Below are positions 1-8,978 of a stretch of 64,000 bases of DNA, one piece after another. Each line of letters starts with the position of its first letter. Within the stretch, counting starts at the first letter, position 1. Origin of the DNA: Streptomyces sp. TLI_235 (GTDB taxonomy: Bacteria; Actinomycetota; Actinomycetes; Streptomycetales; Streptomycetaceae); assembly GCA_002300355.1 (NCBI GenBank), contig NSGV01000004.1:248001-312000 (forward strand), written 5' to 3'. The translations under genes were made by a program, and so were the position numbers. A model generated the notes under the pieces. That model had not been told where the DNA came from. It saw nothing but the letters and a program-made list of their open reading frames with translations, and did no database searches.

Positions 1-60
1 ATCATCGCCAGGTGATCGACGCGATCGCGTGGACGCTCCACACCGGCTCGCAGCTTTGTC
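1..60 (+). mobile_element. IS5-type transposase N-terminal fragment (tentative)
   Basis: One forward frame from the window start reads HRQVIDAIAWTLHTGSQL. This resembles the early segment of IS5-family transposases (R/H-x-x-V-x-D-A-I-x-x-x-x-x-T-G). The match stops after about 18 residues and the following sequence has no transposase character, so it would be a very short relic continuing from outside the window. A chance match cannot be excluded. Confidence 0.28.
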
Positions 61-134
61 GGCGACTTCACCTGTCCAGGCCGTGGCACAACCCAATCAA
101 CGACCGCACCGCACCAAAGTCACCGGTATTGGCC

Positions 135-878
135 CTAGCCCATCGGCGCCTGCCGCTGCACGGTCGGCGCCTCCGAGGGCGCGGCGGGCCGGCCCCCGGC
201 CGCTGTGGGTGTCCCGGCGGCGACCGTCGGCGCCTCCGTACCGCCCACCGGCACCTCCCCGGCGGCGGCAGGCGCGTGTCGCTCGTCGGGGGGAAGCAGT
301 GCGACGCCGTGCCGTAGTTCCACCGCACCCGGCAGGTCGAACATGCGCTGCCGCTGGGCGACGACGTGCCGGTCGACCGTGAGGGTGCCGGCCACGGTGC
401 AGTGCCCGGACCGCACCGCCTCCAGCCGCCCCTCCCGCACCACCGCGACCAGCCCGGCCAGCGCGAACTTCACCGACAGCTCCATCGTGACGCTGCCGAG
501 CTGGGCGCCGTCCAGCAGCAGGGCCACGCTCGGGCTGTTGGTGGACGAGATGCGGTGGGTGGCCATCGCCACCAGTTCCTCGCTGCCGGGGGTGTCGCGG
601 GTCCGGCGGGCGGCGGCCCGCAGTTCGGCGTGGCGGCACCAGCCGCCGACCGCGACGTCGAGGAGTTCGAGTCCGAGGAATCGGTCCAGCATTCCGGCGA
701 CCTCGCCCTCGACGGCGCGCCCGGCGGAGGCGGTGAGTCCGCGGACACCGCCGACCAGGCTGCCGACCGTGTCGTGCTCGTGCAGCGATCCGGCGATCGC
801 GTCGACCGGATTCTCCCGTCCGGGGTCGAACAGGAAGTCCCGTACGGTGACCGGCTCCGCCGCCGTGGTCGTGGTCAT
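135..878 (-). CDS. Conserved hypothetical protein, second gene of an operon
   Basis: A 247-residue protein with no family I recognise. Residues about 1-185 look folded, with many short beta-prone stretches (for example GHCTVAGTLTVDRHVV). The last 55 residues are Ala/Pro/Thr-rich and probably disordered. There is no signal peptide or membrane helix. Its ATG overlaps the TGA of the upstream surface-protein gene by four bases (ATGA), so the two are translationally coupled and probably work together. It lies close to the injection-system relic, but nothing in its sequence ties it to that machine. Confidence 0.72.
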   Translation of the reverse strand: MTTTTAAEPVTVRDFLFDPGRENPVDAIAGSLHEHDTVGSLVGGVRGLTASAGRAVEGEVAGMLDRFLGLELLDVAVGGWCRHAELRAAARRTRDTPGSEELVAMATHRISSTNSPSVALLLDGAQLGSVTMELSVKFALAGLVAVVREGRLEAVRSGHCTVAGTLTVDRHVVAQRQRMFDLPGAVELRHGVALLPPDERHAPAAAGEVPVGGTEAPTVAAGTPTAAGGRPAAPSEAPTVQRQAPMG

Positions 879-2176
879 GGGTCCGCCTCCTCGATGGTGG
901 GGGTGCCGGGGGCCGGGCGCGGTTCCAGCCGTACGGTGCGGCTGGGTCCGGCCTGGTCGGTGTGCTCGGTCAGGACCGTACCTGTGGTGCCGGCAGGGTG
1001 GGGTTCGAGCCGGATGTGCCGGTCCGCCCAGCGCGGCCCGCGGCGGCGGCTCAGCAGGTACGCGGCGCCGGCGGCCAGCAGCACCCCAGCGCCCAGGGCG
1101 GGGCCGACCACCCCGGCCGGGTCCGTCGACCCGCCACCGCCGCCGCCCCCGCCGCCGCCGCCCCCGTTATCGGACGGCTCCACCGTGAACGCGGCGTCGT
1201 CGGTCATCGCCGGGAAGTCCGGACAGGTGGCGGTGAGGATCAGGCTGCCCGCCGGTGCGTCGGCCGGCACGGACACTTCCACGGCGAACTCGCCCGCCTG
1301 GTCGACCGGGGTGCTGACCGACAGACTCGCGTCCTCCCAGAAGAGCTCGACGTCGCTGGCCTGGCAGGAGAACCCCGTGCCGCTGGCCTCAACCGGATCT
1401 CCCGCCGTCCCACTCCCGGGGTCGACGGTGAGGATCGGCTCGTCCGTCGACCCGCCGCCACCGCCCCCGCCACCACCCCCGCCGCCGTTGTCGACCGTGA
1501 ACGTCTCCTGGTCCCCGACCTCCGCGCGCTGGGCGCAGTACGCCGCGACGGTGTGGTCACCGGGCGATGCGTCCGAAGGCACGGTGACCGGCAGCTCGAA
1601 GTCGCCCGTGCTCCCCGTGACAGACGTGGCGAGCTCGTTGCCGTCGTCCCAGGCCAGCACCACCTCGTCGCCCGGGCAGACGAATCCGGTGCCGGAGGCG
1701 GTGAAGGGGTCGTCGGCCTGGCCGCGCCGCGGGTCCAGCGTCAGGTCGGCGTTCGCGACCGGCGTCTCCTCCACGACGAACGGGGCGGTGCCCCTCACCC
1801 ACTCGGCCGGCTCCGAGGTCTCCTTCAGCACCGGCTTGACCAGGCATTCCAGGGTGATGGAGTGCCGGCCGGGGGAGGCATCCTCAGGGACGATCATGGT
1901 TTCGGTGACCGTCTCGGCAGTGGTGACGGCGGCGGTCGCACCCGGGAGGGGCGCGCCGTCCCAGAGCAGCCCGGCGGACGCGCCGGCAGCGCACCCGGTG
2001 AAGCCGGTGCCGGTCGCAGTGACCTCGGTGCCGACAGGTCCGCTCGTTCGGGACAGCGACACCGACTGGGCCCAGGCCCCCGGCGCCAGTACGGCAAAGG
2101 CCACCCAGACCACAATGCTGAGCAGCAACGCGGTCAGACCACGGCCCACCGGCCGGCCGGTCCGTAACAGCAGCAT
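875..2176 (-). CDS. Secreted, membrane-anchored Ig/IPT-like repeat protein
   Basis: A protein of about 433 residues. A signal peptide occupies about residues 1-37 (hydrophobic LTALLLSIVVWVAFAVL, cleavage near AWA-Q). Three Ig/IPT-like repeats follow, each with the signature TGTGF or SGTGF followed by a Cys (GTGFTGC, GTGFVCPG, GTGFSCQ). They are separated by two tracts of about 12 glycines. A single membrane helix (GPALGAGVLLAAGAAYLL) sits about 80 residues from the end, followed by RRR and a short cytoplasmic tail. This is a surface-anchored beta-sandwich stalk, probably adhesive or sensory. An in-frame GTG at 2185 is an alternative start. The next gene overlaps it by 4 bp. Confidence 0.8.
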   Translation of the reverse strand: MLLLRTGRPVGRGLTALLLSIVVWVAFAVLAPGAWAQSVSLSRTSGPVGTEVTATGTGFTGCAAGASAGLLWDGAPLPGATAAVTTAETVTETMIVPEDASPGRHSITLECLVKPVLKETSEPAEWVRGTAPFVVEETPVANADLTLDPRRGQADDPFTASGTGFVCPGDEVVLAWDDGNELATSVTGSTGDFELPVTVPSDASPGDHTVAAYCAQRAEVGDQETFTVDNGGGGGGGGGGGGSTDEPILTVDPGSGTAGDPVEASGTGFSCQASDVELFWEDASLSVSTPVDQAGEFAVEVSVPADAPAGSLILTATCPDFPAMTDDAAFTVEPSDNGGGGGGGGGGGGSTDPAGVVGPALGAGVLLAAGAAYLLSRRRGPRWADRHIRLEPHPAGTTGTVLTEHTDQAGPSRTVRLEPRPAPGTPTIEEADP

Positions 2177-2472
2177 CGCGACCACCCGCCGGGCGGTCCC
2201 GGGCCTACCGGGCGGAGAACCCGGGGCGGGAGTCGACGTCAGCGGACGGCCTGGCCGGGCCGTACGAGGCCCCGCCGGCCGAGCGGCGCAGGTGTCGGGT
2301 CATCACCGACCGCCCTTCCTTGCTTCCTACTCCCCATCATCACCTACCAGACGTGCACATACCACCTCTTTGTGGAAAGAACCGGCCCACCCCGGAGAGT
2401 GGCCTCCCCGCTCAGGATTGACGCGTCGTCGGTCGACGGCACCGTTCAAGCGGCTTCCTTGGCGGCGCTTTG

Positions 2473-2517
2473 TGGACACAGCGTGACCCTGTCGACGCCG
2501 GGGTGACGCTGTGTCCA
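2473..2517. promoter_or_regulatory. 17-bp inverted repeat upstream of the VOC gene
   Basis: Arms 2473-2489 (TGGACACAGCGTGACCC) and 2501-2517 pair at 16 of 17 positions with an 11-nt spacer. The repeat lies about 70 bases before the VOC start at 2586. There is no T-tract, so an operator is as likely as a terminator. The rest of the 400-bp gap 2186-2585 shows no gene. Confidence 0.6.
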
Positions 2518-2585
2518 TGCCCCGGCGGCACATCCCGGGCCAGACCGACCGGGGCGACGACCCCTGCATGCATAGGATCGCCGGC

Positions 2586-3326
2586 ATGGCACTGCGACCT
2601 GTGATGGTGAACATCAAGGCTCTTGATCACTCGGCGGTCGGCCGGTTCTGGGCGGAGGCGCTCGGCTGGAGTGCGTACAGCCCCGGCGTGACCACCTACG
2701 TCGGCCCCGGGGGCGGCCTCGTCTGGCCGGACCCGGTCGCCGTCGGCATCGACGTCGTTCCCGTCCCGGAACCCAAGACGACAACGAAGAACCGTGTGCA
2801 CCTCGATCTCGCCACCACCTCCGCGGCCCATCAGGCCGAACTGGTCGCGCGCCTCCGGGCTCTCGGTGCGACGCCGGTCGACGTGGGCCAGGGCGAAGTG
2901 CCGTGGACGGTCCTCGCCGACCCCGAGGGCAACGAGTTCTGCGTACTGGAGCCTCGGGAGATCTACCGGGACACCGGGCCGATCGCCGCGGTGGTGGTCG
3001 ACTGCGCGGATCCGCGGGCCATGGCCCGGTTCTGGGGCGAGGCGACGGACTGGACCGTGCACGAGGTGGCCGACGATCACGCGAGTCTGCGTGCAGCCAA
3101 GGGCGGCGGCCCGTATCTCGAGTTCCTCCGCACGTCCGACGTGAAGACCGTGCCGGACCGCGTCCACCTCGACCTGCTCCCGTACCCCGGTGACGACAGA
3201 GGAGCGGAGGTGGCCCGGCTGCGGGCCCTCGGCGCCACCGACCTCGACGTCGGCCAGGGCGACGTACCGTGGACGTGCCTGGCCGACCCGGAGGACCACG
3301 AGTTCTGCGTCCTCGCCCCGTCCTGA
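2586..3326 (+). CDS. VOC superfamily protein with two glyoxalase-like domains
   Basis: A 246-residue protein made of two tandem VOC modules (about residues 1-120 and 130-246). Each ends in the same type of block: VPWTVLADPEGNEFCVLEP in the first and VPWTCLADPEDHEFCVL in the second. The repeat indicates an intramolecular duplication folding into one metal or ligand site. Actinobacterial members act as glyoxalase-like or resistance-type proteins, but the substrate cannot be read from sequence. The ATG at 2586 is chosen because similarity to the second repeat begins just after it; codons upstream to 2511 look non-coding. Confidence 0.85.
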   Translation: MALRPVMVNIKALDHSAVGRFWAEALGWSAYSPGVTTYVGPGGGLVWPDPVAVGIDVVPVPEPKTTTKNRVHLDLATTSAAHQAELVARLRALGATPVDVGQGEVPWTVLADPEGNEFCVLEPREIYRDTGPIAAVVVDCADPRAMARFWGEATDWTVHEVADDHASLRAAKGGGPYLEFLRTSDVKTVPDRVHLDLLPYPGDDRGAEVARLRALGATDLDVGQGDVPWTCLADPEDHEFCVLAPS

Positions 3327-3375
3327 CGTGGAGCCTTGACGACAGCGGGAGCCTCAACGACAGCGGAGCCTTGAC

Positions 3376-3548
3376 GACACCCGACACCCGACACCCGACA
3401 CCCGACACCCGACACCCGACACCCGACACCCGACACCCGACACCCGACACCCGACACCCGACACCCGACACCCGACACCCGACACCCGACACCCGACACC
3501 CGACACCCGACACCCGACACCCGACACCCGACACCCGACACCCGACAC
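3376..3548. repeat. Perfect 7-bp tandem repeat, about 24.7 copies
   Basis: The unit GACACCC is repeated without interruption for 173 bp (24 full copies plus GACAC). It is preceded by an older imperfect repeat of the type GAGCCTTGACGACAGCGG at about 3330-3375. Because 7 is not a multiple of 3, every frame through it is open with a 7-residue period, which creates spurious ORFs. It begins about 50 bp after the VOC stop codon. Confidence 0.97.
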
Positions 3549-3735
3549 GTGAGCCTCGCGTGCTCATGCGCCATGACGCTAGGTGCCTGCCAAGGGGCGT
3601 GTTCGGAGCCGCCGCCGCGGTCGCCGGCCTGCAGCCAGGAGCCGGCAGACGATCAGGACGAGGATCTGCCCGATGGCGCCGGGACAGCTTCCGGAGTCGC
3701 GTGAGGCCCCGGACATCGTCCCCGGTGACGCCTCC

Positions 3736-4575
3736 TCAGCAGTGTTTGGGGGAGTACGGCCCGGAGGGGCCTTGGTGCGGGCCGCAGTCGTCCGAGCATT
3801 TGGCGACCTCCGCCATCACCTCGTCCACCGTGTGCTCCCGGAGCTGCTTGCACTGCTCCTCCCGCCCCTGGTCCTTGCACACCCGGACGGCCCGCCAGCC
3901 CTCCAGGGTGGCCACCGCCTCCCACCCCTTGAGGATGTACAGCAGCGTCCGGCACAGGCACTCGACGTACTCCTGGACACCCGTGAACCCGTGCCACACG
4001 CCCTTCACCTGCCGGTCGAGGACCAGGAGGCGCACGTACAGCTCCAGCGGGCTCCGATTCGGGTCGGCCGTGTCCGCCGCGAGCTGTGCGGCGTCTGCCT
4101 TGAGCCTGGCGGCCCGCTGTGGCAGGTCCGTCTGTTCCTTCTGCAGCTCCTGGAAGTAGGCCGAGGCCAGGGCGACCTCGCCCCGGTAGTGCGCGATCAG
4201 GCCGTCGAGCTTGGCGGCCGGGTCGTCCTCGTGACCCTCGGTGGTGAAGTCGCAGGGAAACTCACGGCAGCCGGGCTCCCCGACGCACTCCTCGATCCGG
4301 GCACAGACCTTCTGCTCGGAGCGTTCGGCGCAGTCGCGCTGCTCCTCCTCGAGCCGGCAGCGCAGCTGCTCGCGGATCGCCTTCAGCTGGTCCTCCGCGG
4401 CCTTGGCGTCGCGCGCGGCCGTGTCACTGGCGCGGCCGTAGTCCCGCTTCGCGGGGCCGAAGGCGGTCCTGAAGGCCTCCAGGGTGGTGAGGCTCTCGTG
4501 GGTGACCTCGGCCCGCCGCTGGATGCCTGCGCCTTGCAGTGGAGCGCGTCGATGGCGTCGGTGTCACAGCATCCG
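3736..4575 (-). pseudogene. 5'-truncated, frameshifted Cys-rich coiled-coil protein
   Basis: A reverse-strand frame from about 4530 to the stop at 3736 encodes a charged, helical, Cys-rich protein with segments such as REQLRCRLEEEQRDCAERSE and CKQLREHTVDEVMAEVAKC. It ends in PYSPKHC. Good coding sequence continues upstream in another frame (DTDAIDALHCKAQ), implying a one-base shift near 4528. It then stops at about 4575, where a forward tube gene remnant begins. The gene has therefore lost its start and promoter. The family is unknown to me. Its divergent position suggests it was an accessory gene of the injection-system locus. Confidence 0.6.
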
Positions 4576-4577
4576 GG

Positions 4578-4696
4578 GTGTCCGGGAAGCGCCCAAGAAG
4601 TGGATCGGGCCCACCCTGGCCGGCAAGGGCGGCGGCGAGGTCGCGATGGAGGAGCTGCACCTCGTCGCCGAGCGGATCGACTTCGCATCGCTATGA
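4578..4696 (+). pseudogene. eCIS inner-tube gene, C-terminal remnant (Afp1/Pvc1-like)
   Basis: Only the last ~38 codons survive, reading VREAPKKWIGPTLAGKGGG, then EVAMEELHLVAERIDFASL and a stop. It aligns with the end of the intact tube gene at 6753-7322 (KITGPALNARTGEIAMEEL). T4 gp19-like tube proteins end in exactly this strand-turn-strand motif. The first 100-plus codons are missing and the sequence joins directly to the truncated reverse gene at about 4575. This is what one deletion across two divergent genes would leave. eCIS loci usually carry two tube paralogues, the first upstream of the sheath, as here. Confidence 0.8.
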
Positions 4697-4784
4697 GCGG
4701 TCCGATCAGCGTCCCGGCAGGTGTTCCGACCAGCGTCCCGACGAGTGGTCAGATGAGCGTCCCGGCTGTTCGCGGGGCGTCCCG

Positions 4785-6749
4785 ATGAGCGCCCCCGGCC
4801 TGCGGCTCGGCACGCCGGGCGTCTACCGGGACACCCGCCGCCCGGCGCCCGCCTTCCGGCCGGTCCGCCTGGACGTGGCCGGCTTCGTCGGGGTGGCGCC
4901 GCGCGGCCCGGTGGACCGGCCGGTCGCCGTCGACCGCTGGGCGGACTACCGCCGGCGCTTCGGCGGCTTCGAGGGCCCGGGCCTGCTGCCGTACGCCGTC
5001 CGGGCGTTCTTCGCCCAGGGCGGCAGCCGCGCGTACGTCCTGCGGGTCTCACCACTGCCCCGCGCCCCCGATCCGGCCGCCGTCTCCGCCATCGCCCGGT
5101 ACACCGTCCGGTTGGCCGGCCCGGACGCCGCCGCCCCGATCGAGGTCGGCGTCCGCGCCGCCGACGAGGGCAGCTGGGGCGGACGCCTCGCCCTGCGCTG
5201 GGAGTTCGACGCCGCCGGGCACTTCACCGGCCGGGCGGACGGCGACCGCCTCCCACTGCCCGACGCGGTGGCCGTGCCGGCCGGCTCCCTGCTGCGGGTC
5301 CGCGGCCCGGGGCTGCCGCCGGCCGGCGAATTCCGCCTCGTCCGGTCGGTCGAGGAGCAGGCGCCACGCGGCCGCACCGCCGTCCTGGACCGGCCGCCCG
5401 GCAGCACGCCGCCCGGCGCCGACCTCGAGGTGGGCGTCGTCACCACCACCGTCACCGTCACCGACGCCGCCCCGTACCTCGCCCGCCAGGAGCGCTTCAC
5501 CGGCCTCGGTCTCTGCGCGGCGCACCCGCGCTTCGTCCGGGACGTCCTCGCCGACGAATCCCGGCTGGTCACCCCCGACGGCGGCTGGCCCGACCTGCTG
5601 CTGCCCCCGGACGCGTCCCTCCCGGCCGTCGACGCCACCCGGGACCGCCCCGGCGCCGACCGCTGGGCGGCCGTCACGGCGGACAGTTTCTTCACGGACA
5701 TCCCGCCCGAGCTGTTCCCGGTCGGCGGCGACCAGAGCACCGACGACGGCACCGCCGCGTTCATCGGCCTGGACCGGCTCGCCCTGGAACCCGAGGCCGC
5801 CCTGCTCTCCGTGCCCGACCTCTTCTGGGACTACCCGGTGCCGACCGGCACCACCGACCTCCCGGAGCAGCCACGCCCGAGTGACGGCGGGCCCTGCCCG
5901 CCCCCGCCCGTCCCCGTGGTCTACCCGGCACCGCCGGAACGGGCGGTGCTGCTCGACGGCCGCGACCCGGGCGCCCTCGCGGAGATCGTGCGCCGCCAGC
6001 GCCGGCTCGTCGACCTGGCGGAGCGCCAGCGCCGCTTCGTCGCCCTGCTGGACGTCCCACCCGGGCTGCCGCTGCGCCTGACGGCGCGCTGGCGGGCCGG
6101 CTTCGACAGCTCCTACGCGGCCGCCCACCACCCGTGGCTCGGCGTGGTCGACCCGGAGGATCCGCAGCTGAAGGCCGTCCTGGTGCCGCCGTCCGCGTTC
6201 GCCGCCGGGATCACCGCCGACCGCGGGCACCGGCTCGGCCTCCCGTGGGGGCCGGCCAACGCCATCGCCGTCGGGGCGGTGACCGCCGCGGACCTGCCCG
6301 GACCGGCCGAACGCGACGAACTCCACCTGCTCGGCATCGACGTCTTCGCCGCCGAGCGGGACGGCTTCCGGCTGGCCTCCGCCCGGACCCTCTCGCGCGA
6401 TCCGGACTACCGCCAGCTGAGCGTCCGACGGCTGATGACGATGCTCCGGCTGGTCGTCGAACGCCAGGCCCAGAGCCTCGCCTTCGAACCGAACTCGCCG
6501 CAGCTGCGCAGTGAACTGCGGGGCGCGGTGACGCAGCTGCTGCGCGACCTGTTCCGCGCCGGGGCGCTCAGCGGCGCCACCGAGGCACAGGCGTTCTTCG
6601 TCCGCTGCGACGACGAGCTCAACCCCGGCTGGTCGCCGGGGCTGGGCCGGCTGGTGGCCGAGATCGGGGTGGCGCCCGCCCAGCCGCTGGAGTACCTCGT
6701 CCTGCGGATCGCCCAGGACGCGGACGGCGACGTCAGAGTGACGGAGTGA
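4785..6749 (+). CDS. Contractile injection system sheath protein
   Basis: A 654-residue phage-tail-sheath-like protein. The N-terminal segment (GTPGVYRD, then VDVAGFVGVAPRGPVD-like sequence and LLPYAVRAFFAQGGSRAYVLRV) and the C-terminal domain (RRLMTMLRLVVERQAQSLAFEPN, then a long helix and LEYLVLRI) are characteristic. Sheath subunits form the contractile outer cylinder of extracellular contractile injection systems. The ATG at 4785 is chosen because conserved sequence begins within 10 residues of it. The next tube gene starts 3 bases after the stop, so they are co-transcribed. The gene itself looks intact, although the machine around it is not. Confidence 0.93.
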   Translation: MSAPGLRLGTPGVYRDTRRPAPAFRPVRLDVAGFVGVAPRGPVDRPVAVDRWADYRRRFGGFEGPGLLPYAVRAFFAQGGSRAYVLRVSPLPRAPDPAAVSAIARYTVRLAGPDAAAPIEVGVRAADEGSWGGRLALRWEFDAAGHFTGRADGDRLPLPDAVAVPAGSLLRVRGPGLPPAGEFRLVRSVEEQAPRGRTAVLDRPPGSTPPGADLEVGVVTTTVTVTDAAPYLARQERFTGLGLCAAHPRFVRDVLADESRLVTPDGGWPDLLLPPDASLPAVDATRDRPGADRWAAVTADSFFTDIPPELFPVGGDQSTDDGTAAFIGLDRLALEPEAALLSVPDLFWDYPVPTGTTDLPEQPRPSDGGPCPPPPVPVVYPAPPERAVLLDGRDPGALAEIVRRQRRLVDLAERQRRFVALLDVPPGLPLRLTARWRAGFDSSYAAAHHPWLGVVDPEDPQLKAVLVPPSAFAAGITADRGHRLGLPWGPANAIAVGAVTAADLPGPAERDELHLLGIDVFAAERDGFRLASARTLSRDPDYRQLSVRRLMTMLRLVVERQAQSLAFEPNSPQLRSELRGAVTQLLRDLFRAGALSGATEAQAFFVRCDDELNPGWSPGLGRLVAEIGVAPAQPLEYLVLRIAQDADGDVRVTE

Positions 6750-6752
6750 GCG

Positions 6753-7322
6753 ATGCCCGATCTGGTTCAGGGATTCAACTTCCGGGTCTCGCTGCGGCGG
6801 AGCACCTCCGCAGGACCGGCCTCGACGCCGCCGCCCGCACTGACCGACAAGCCGGGCGAGGCGTCGCGCACCGGCCCGGTGGCGGGTGGCGCGGCCGCGG
6901 GCCCGCCCGACCAGCTCGGCGACGGCGGCTTCCAGGAGTGCACCGGCCTGGAGCTGGAGATGGAGCTCGGCGACCACCCCGAGGGCGGCCGCAACGACGG
7001 GCTCGTCCGGGGGATCGGCCGGGTCAAGCTGCAGCCGATCGTGCTCAAGCGCGGAATGCTCGTCCCGACACCCGGCGGCCGTGCCGAGACCGCCCTGTGG
7101 GACTGGCTGCACGGCATCGTCGGCGGTGAACGGCGGGCGGCGCGCTACGACGGCGACATCGAGGTCCTGGACGCGACCGGGGGGCGGACCGTCGCCCACT
7201 GGCGGTTCACCCGGGGGCTCCCGGTCAAGATCACCGGACCGGCGCTCAACGCGAGGACCGGTGAGATCGCCATGGAGGAACTGCACATCGCCCACGAGGG
7301 CCTGCGACTGGAGGGCTCCTGA
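6753..7322 (+). CDS. Contractile injection system tube protein (gp19-like)
   Basis: A 189-residue T4 gp19-like tube protein. The hallmarks are the N-terminal FNFRVSL strand, the block FQECTGLELEMELGDHPEGG, and the C-terminal RGLPVKITGPALNARTGEIA. An unusual low-complexity insert of about 40 residues (Pro/Ala/Gly, residues about 20-60) lies between the first strand and the conserved core. By order (sheath, tube, LysM-type protein) it matches the second tube paralogue of Afp/Pvc-type eCIS. The stop overlaps the next ATG. Confidence 0.9.
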   Translation: MPDLVQGFNFRVSLRRSTSAGPASTPPPALTDKPGEASRTGPVAGGAAAGPPDQLGDGGFQECTGLELEMELGDHPEGGRNDGLVRGIGRVKLQPIVLKRGMLVPTPGGRAETALWDWLHGIVGGERRAARYDGDIEVLDATGGRTVAHWRFTRGLPVKITGPALNARTGEIAMEELHIAHEGLRLEGS

Positions 7323-8806
7323 TGGCGGAACTGGCACACGCCACCCTGCAACGCCTCAGGGTGGCCAAGGCCGGGGCGAAGGACCGGCCGCCGCTGGTCA
7401 AGGGCGAGGGGCCCGTCGTCGAGGTCCAGTTCAACCCCGTCTCGCTCCGGCTCAGCCGGAACAACAACGTCGACCGCGGCGGCACCAGCACCCGGACCCA
7501 GAAGCGCCAGGACCCCTCGCAGGAGGGCGCCACCCTCACCTTCGACCTGGCCTTCGACACCGCGGAACAGGGCGATGCCGGCCAGTACGTGGACGTGCGG
7601 GACTGGACGGCGGTGGTCCGCCAGTTCGTCGAGCCGCCGCCCGAGAAGAAGGGCGACCCGCCGCCGATCGTCCGCTTCGTCTGGGGGACGTTCCGCTTCA
7701 ACGGGATCGTCACCCAGCTCAACGAGGAACTGGACCTCTTCGCCCCGGACGGCACCCCGCTGCGGGCCAAGGTCGCCGTCACCATCGCCGAGCAGGACTT
7801 CAGCTTCGAGGCGAACGAGAAGGGCGCGGGCGGCCGCGACGCCCGGGCCGCGACCGACCCGGGCGCACCGCGGGCCGGCTCCACCCCCGGCACCGCCGGG
7901 ACGAACCGGCCGCAACAGCTGGTCCAGGCCCAGGCCGGGGAGAGCGCCCAGCAACTGCTGGCCCGGCTCGGGCTCGACCCGGCAGCCTGGCGCGGGGCGA
8001 TGCAGGGGCTGGACGGCCCGCTCTCGCTCAGCGCCGGGTTCAACGTCCAGCTCGGGGTCGAGGTCGAGACCGGCGGGGGCGTTGGCCTCTCGGCCGGCTT
8101 CGCGGGCGAGATCGCGGCCACCTCGGTCGCCGGGCTCGCCGGGGCCCTGGGCGTCGGCCCGGAGGCCGCGCCGCCGGGTGCCCCGGCAGACCGGGCCGGT
8201 GTCGCCGGTGGCACCGGGACGTCAGGGGCGGTGACGGGCGCGGCGGCCGACGACGCGACGGCGGCGGGCTTCGCGCTCTCGGCCGGCGGCGGGATCGCCG
8301 CCTCGGTGAACACGGTGGCCGACGCCCGGGCGGCCCTGGCGGTCGGTCAGGCACGCGGAGCCTTCGCCGTCCCGGGGCAGGCCGGGCTCTCCGCCACGCC
8401 CGCCCCCGCCACGCCCGCCCTCGGTAGTGGCGGCCCGCGTTACGGCGGGCGGCCCCCGACCCCGGTGCGTCCCACCACGGCGAGCCCCACCGGGGCCGGC
8501 CCCACCGTGGCGCCTCCGGCCGCCGATCCGCGCGCCCTGACCTACGGCCGGGGCGTGCCGCTGCGCAGCCGCGCCGACCCGGGCACGCTCGCCGAGGTGG
8601 CGGCCGGCGGCGCCCGCAGCCTGGCCGGCCGGGCCCGGGCCAGGGAGACTCCGCCGCCCGACGGGACGACGGCCCCATGGGAACGACTGCCGCCGGTGAC
8701 GCCCGCGCGCACCGCGGCGGACTGCGAGCAACGCCGCCGTGACGCACGGCCCAGCACCCTGAGGTGGCGACCCCACGGTGTGTCCGACCAGGGAGGCCTG
8801 CCATGA
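7322..8806 (+). CDS. CIS tube/baseplate LysM-like protein (Afp7/Pvc7-type)
   Basis: A 494-residue protein. Residues about 1-165 match the CIS tube protein N-terminal domain (VEVQFNPVSLRLSRNNN, then a strand containing GATLTFDLAFDT, and VRFVWGTFRFNGIVTQLNEE). Residues about 195-245 contain a LysM-like segment (QAQAGESAQQLLARLGLDPA). The C-terminal 240 residues are Ala/Gly/Pro-rich and low complexity. In Afp/Pvc systems this protein links tube and baseplate next to the spike. It overlaps the upstream tube gene by one base and the following small ORF by four (ATGA). Confidence 0.85.
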   Translation: MAELAHATLQRLRVAKAGAKDRPPLVKGEGPVVEVQFNPVSLRLSRNNNVDRGGTSTRTQKRQDPSQEGATLTFDLAFDTAEQGDAGQYVDVRDWTAVVRQFVEPPPEKKGDPPPIVRFVWGTFRFNGIVTQLNEELDLFAPDGTPLRAKVAVTIAEQDFSFEANEKGAGGRDARAATDPGAPRAGSTPGTAGTNRPQQLVQAQAGESAQQLLARLGLDPAAWRGAMQGLDGPLSLSAGFNVQLGVEVETGGGVGLSAGFAGEIAATSVAGLAGALGVGPEAAPPGAPADRAGVAGGTGTSGAVTGAAADDATAAGFALSAGGGIAASVNTVADARAALAVGQARGAFAVPGQAGLSATPAPATPALGSGGPRYGGRPPTPVRPTTASPTGAGPTVAPPAADPRALTYGRGVPLRSRADPGTLAEVAAGGARSLAGRARARETPPPDGTTAPWERLPPVTPARTAADCEQRRRDARPSTLRWRPHGVSDQGGLP

Positions 8807-8978
8807 GTGTGCACATCGGCGAAGTCCACACGGATGTCGTCCCCGTCGGCGCCCCGGGCCGGCCGCCGACCAGGGCGGCCCCGTCAAGGAGGCGGAGCTG
8901 GTCGAGCGCCTGCGCGCGGCGTTCGACCGGGCGAGGTGGCTCGCCGGACGGGTCGCGGCGGAGGGCTTCGATGACTGA
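8803..8978 (+). pseudogene. Small eCIS operon protein, frameshifted
   Basis: The start ATGA at 8803 opens a frame reading MSVHIGEVHTDVVPVGAP. The natural continuation (QGGPVKEAELVERLRAAFD, then RWLAGRVAAEGFDD and a stop at 8978) lies in a different frame. One small protein of about 58 residues therefore appears broken by an indel between about 8850 and 8880. Small proteins at this position are common in Streptomyces-type eCIS operons. Its stop overlaps the spike start. Confidence 0.6.

Noticed and set aside
2221..2280. Additional dormancy-type box GGGCCGTACGAGGCCC upstream of the surface protein
   Set aside because: Half-site spacing and centre differ from the consensus and no related gene is nearby.
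3376..3548. CRISPR-like or protein-coding repeat (TRHPTPD/CRVSGVG frames)
   Set aside because: The 7-bp units have no spacers, and open frames in all phases follow automatically from the repeat; there is no sign of selection for a protein.
5049..7337. Very long reverse-strand frame opposite the sheath and tube genes
   Set aside because: High GC creates long antisense frames; the forward strand encodes clear eCIS families and the reverse text is Arg/Gly/Pro-rich without motifs.
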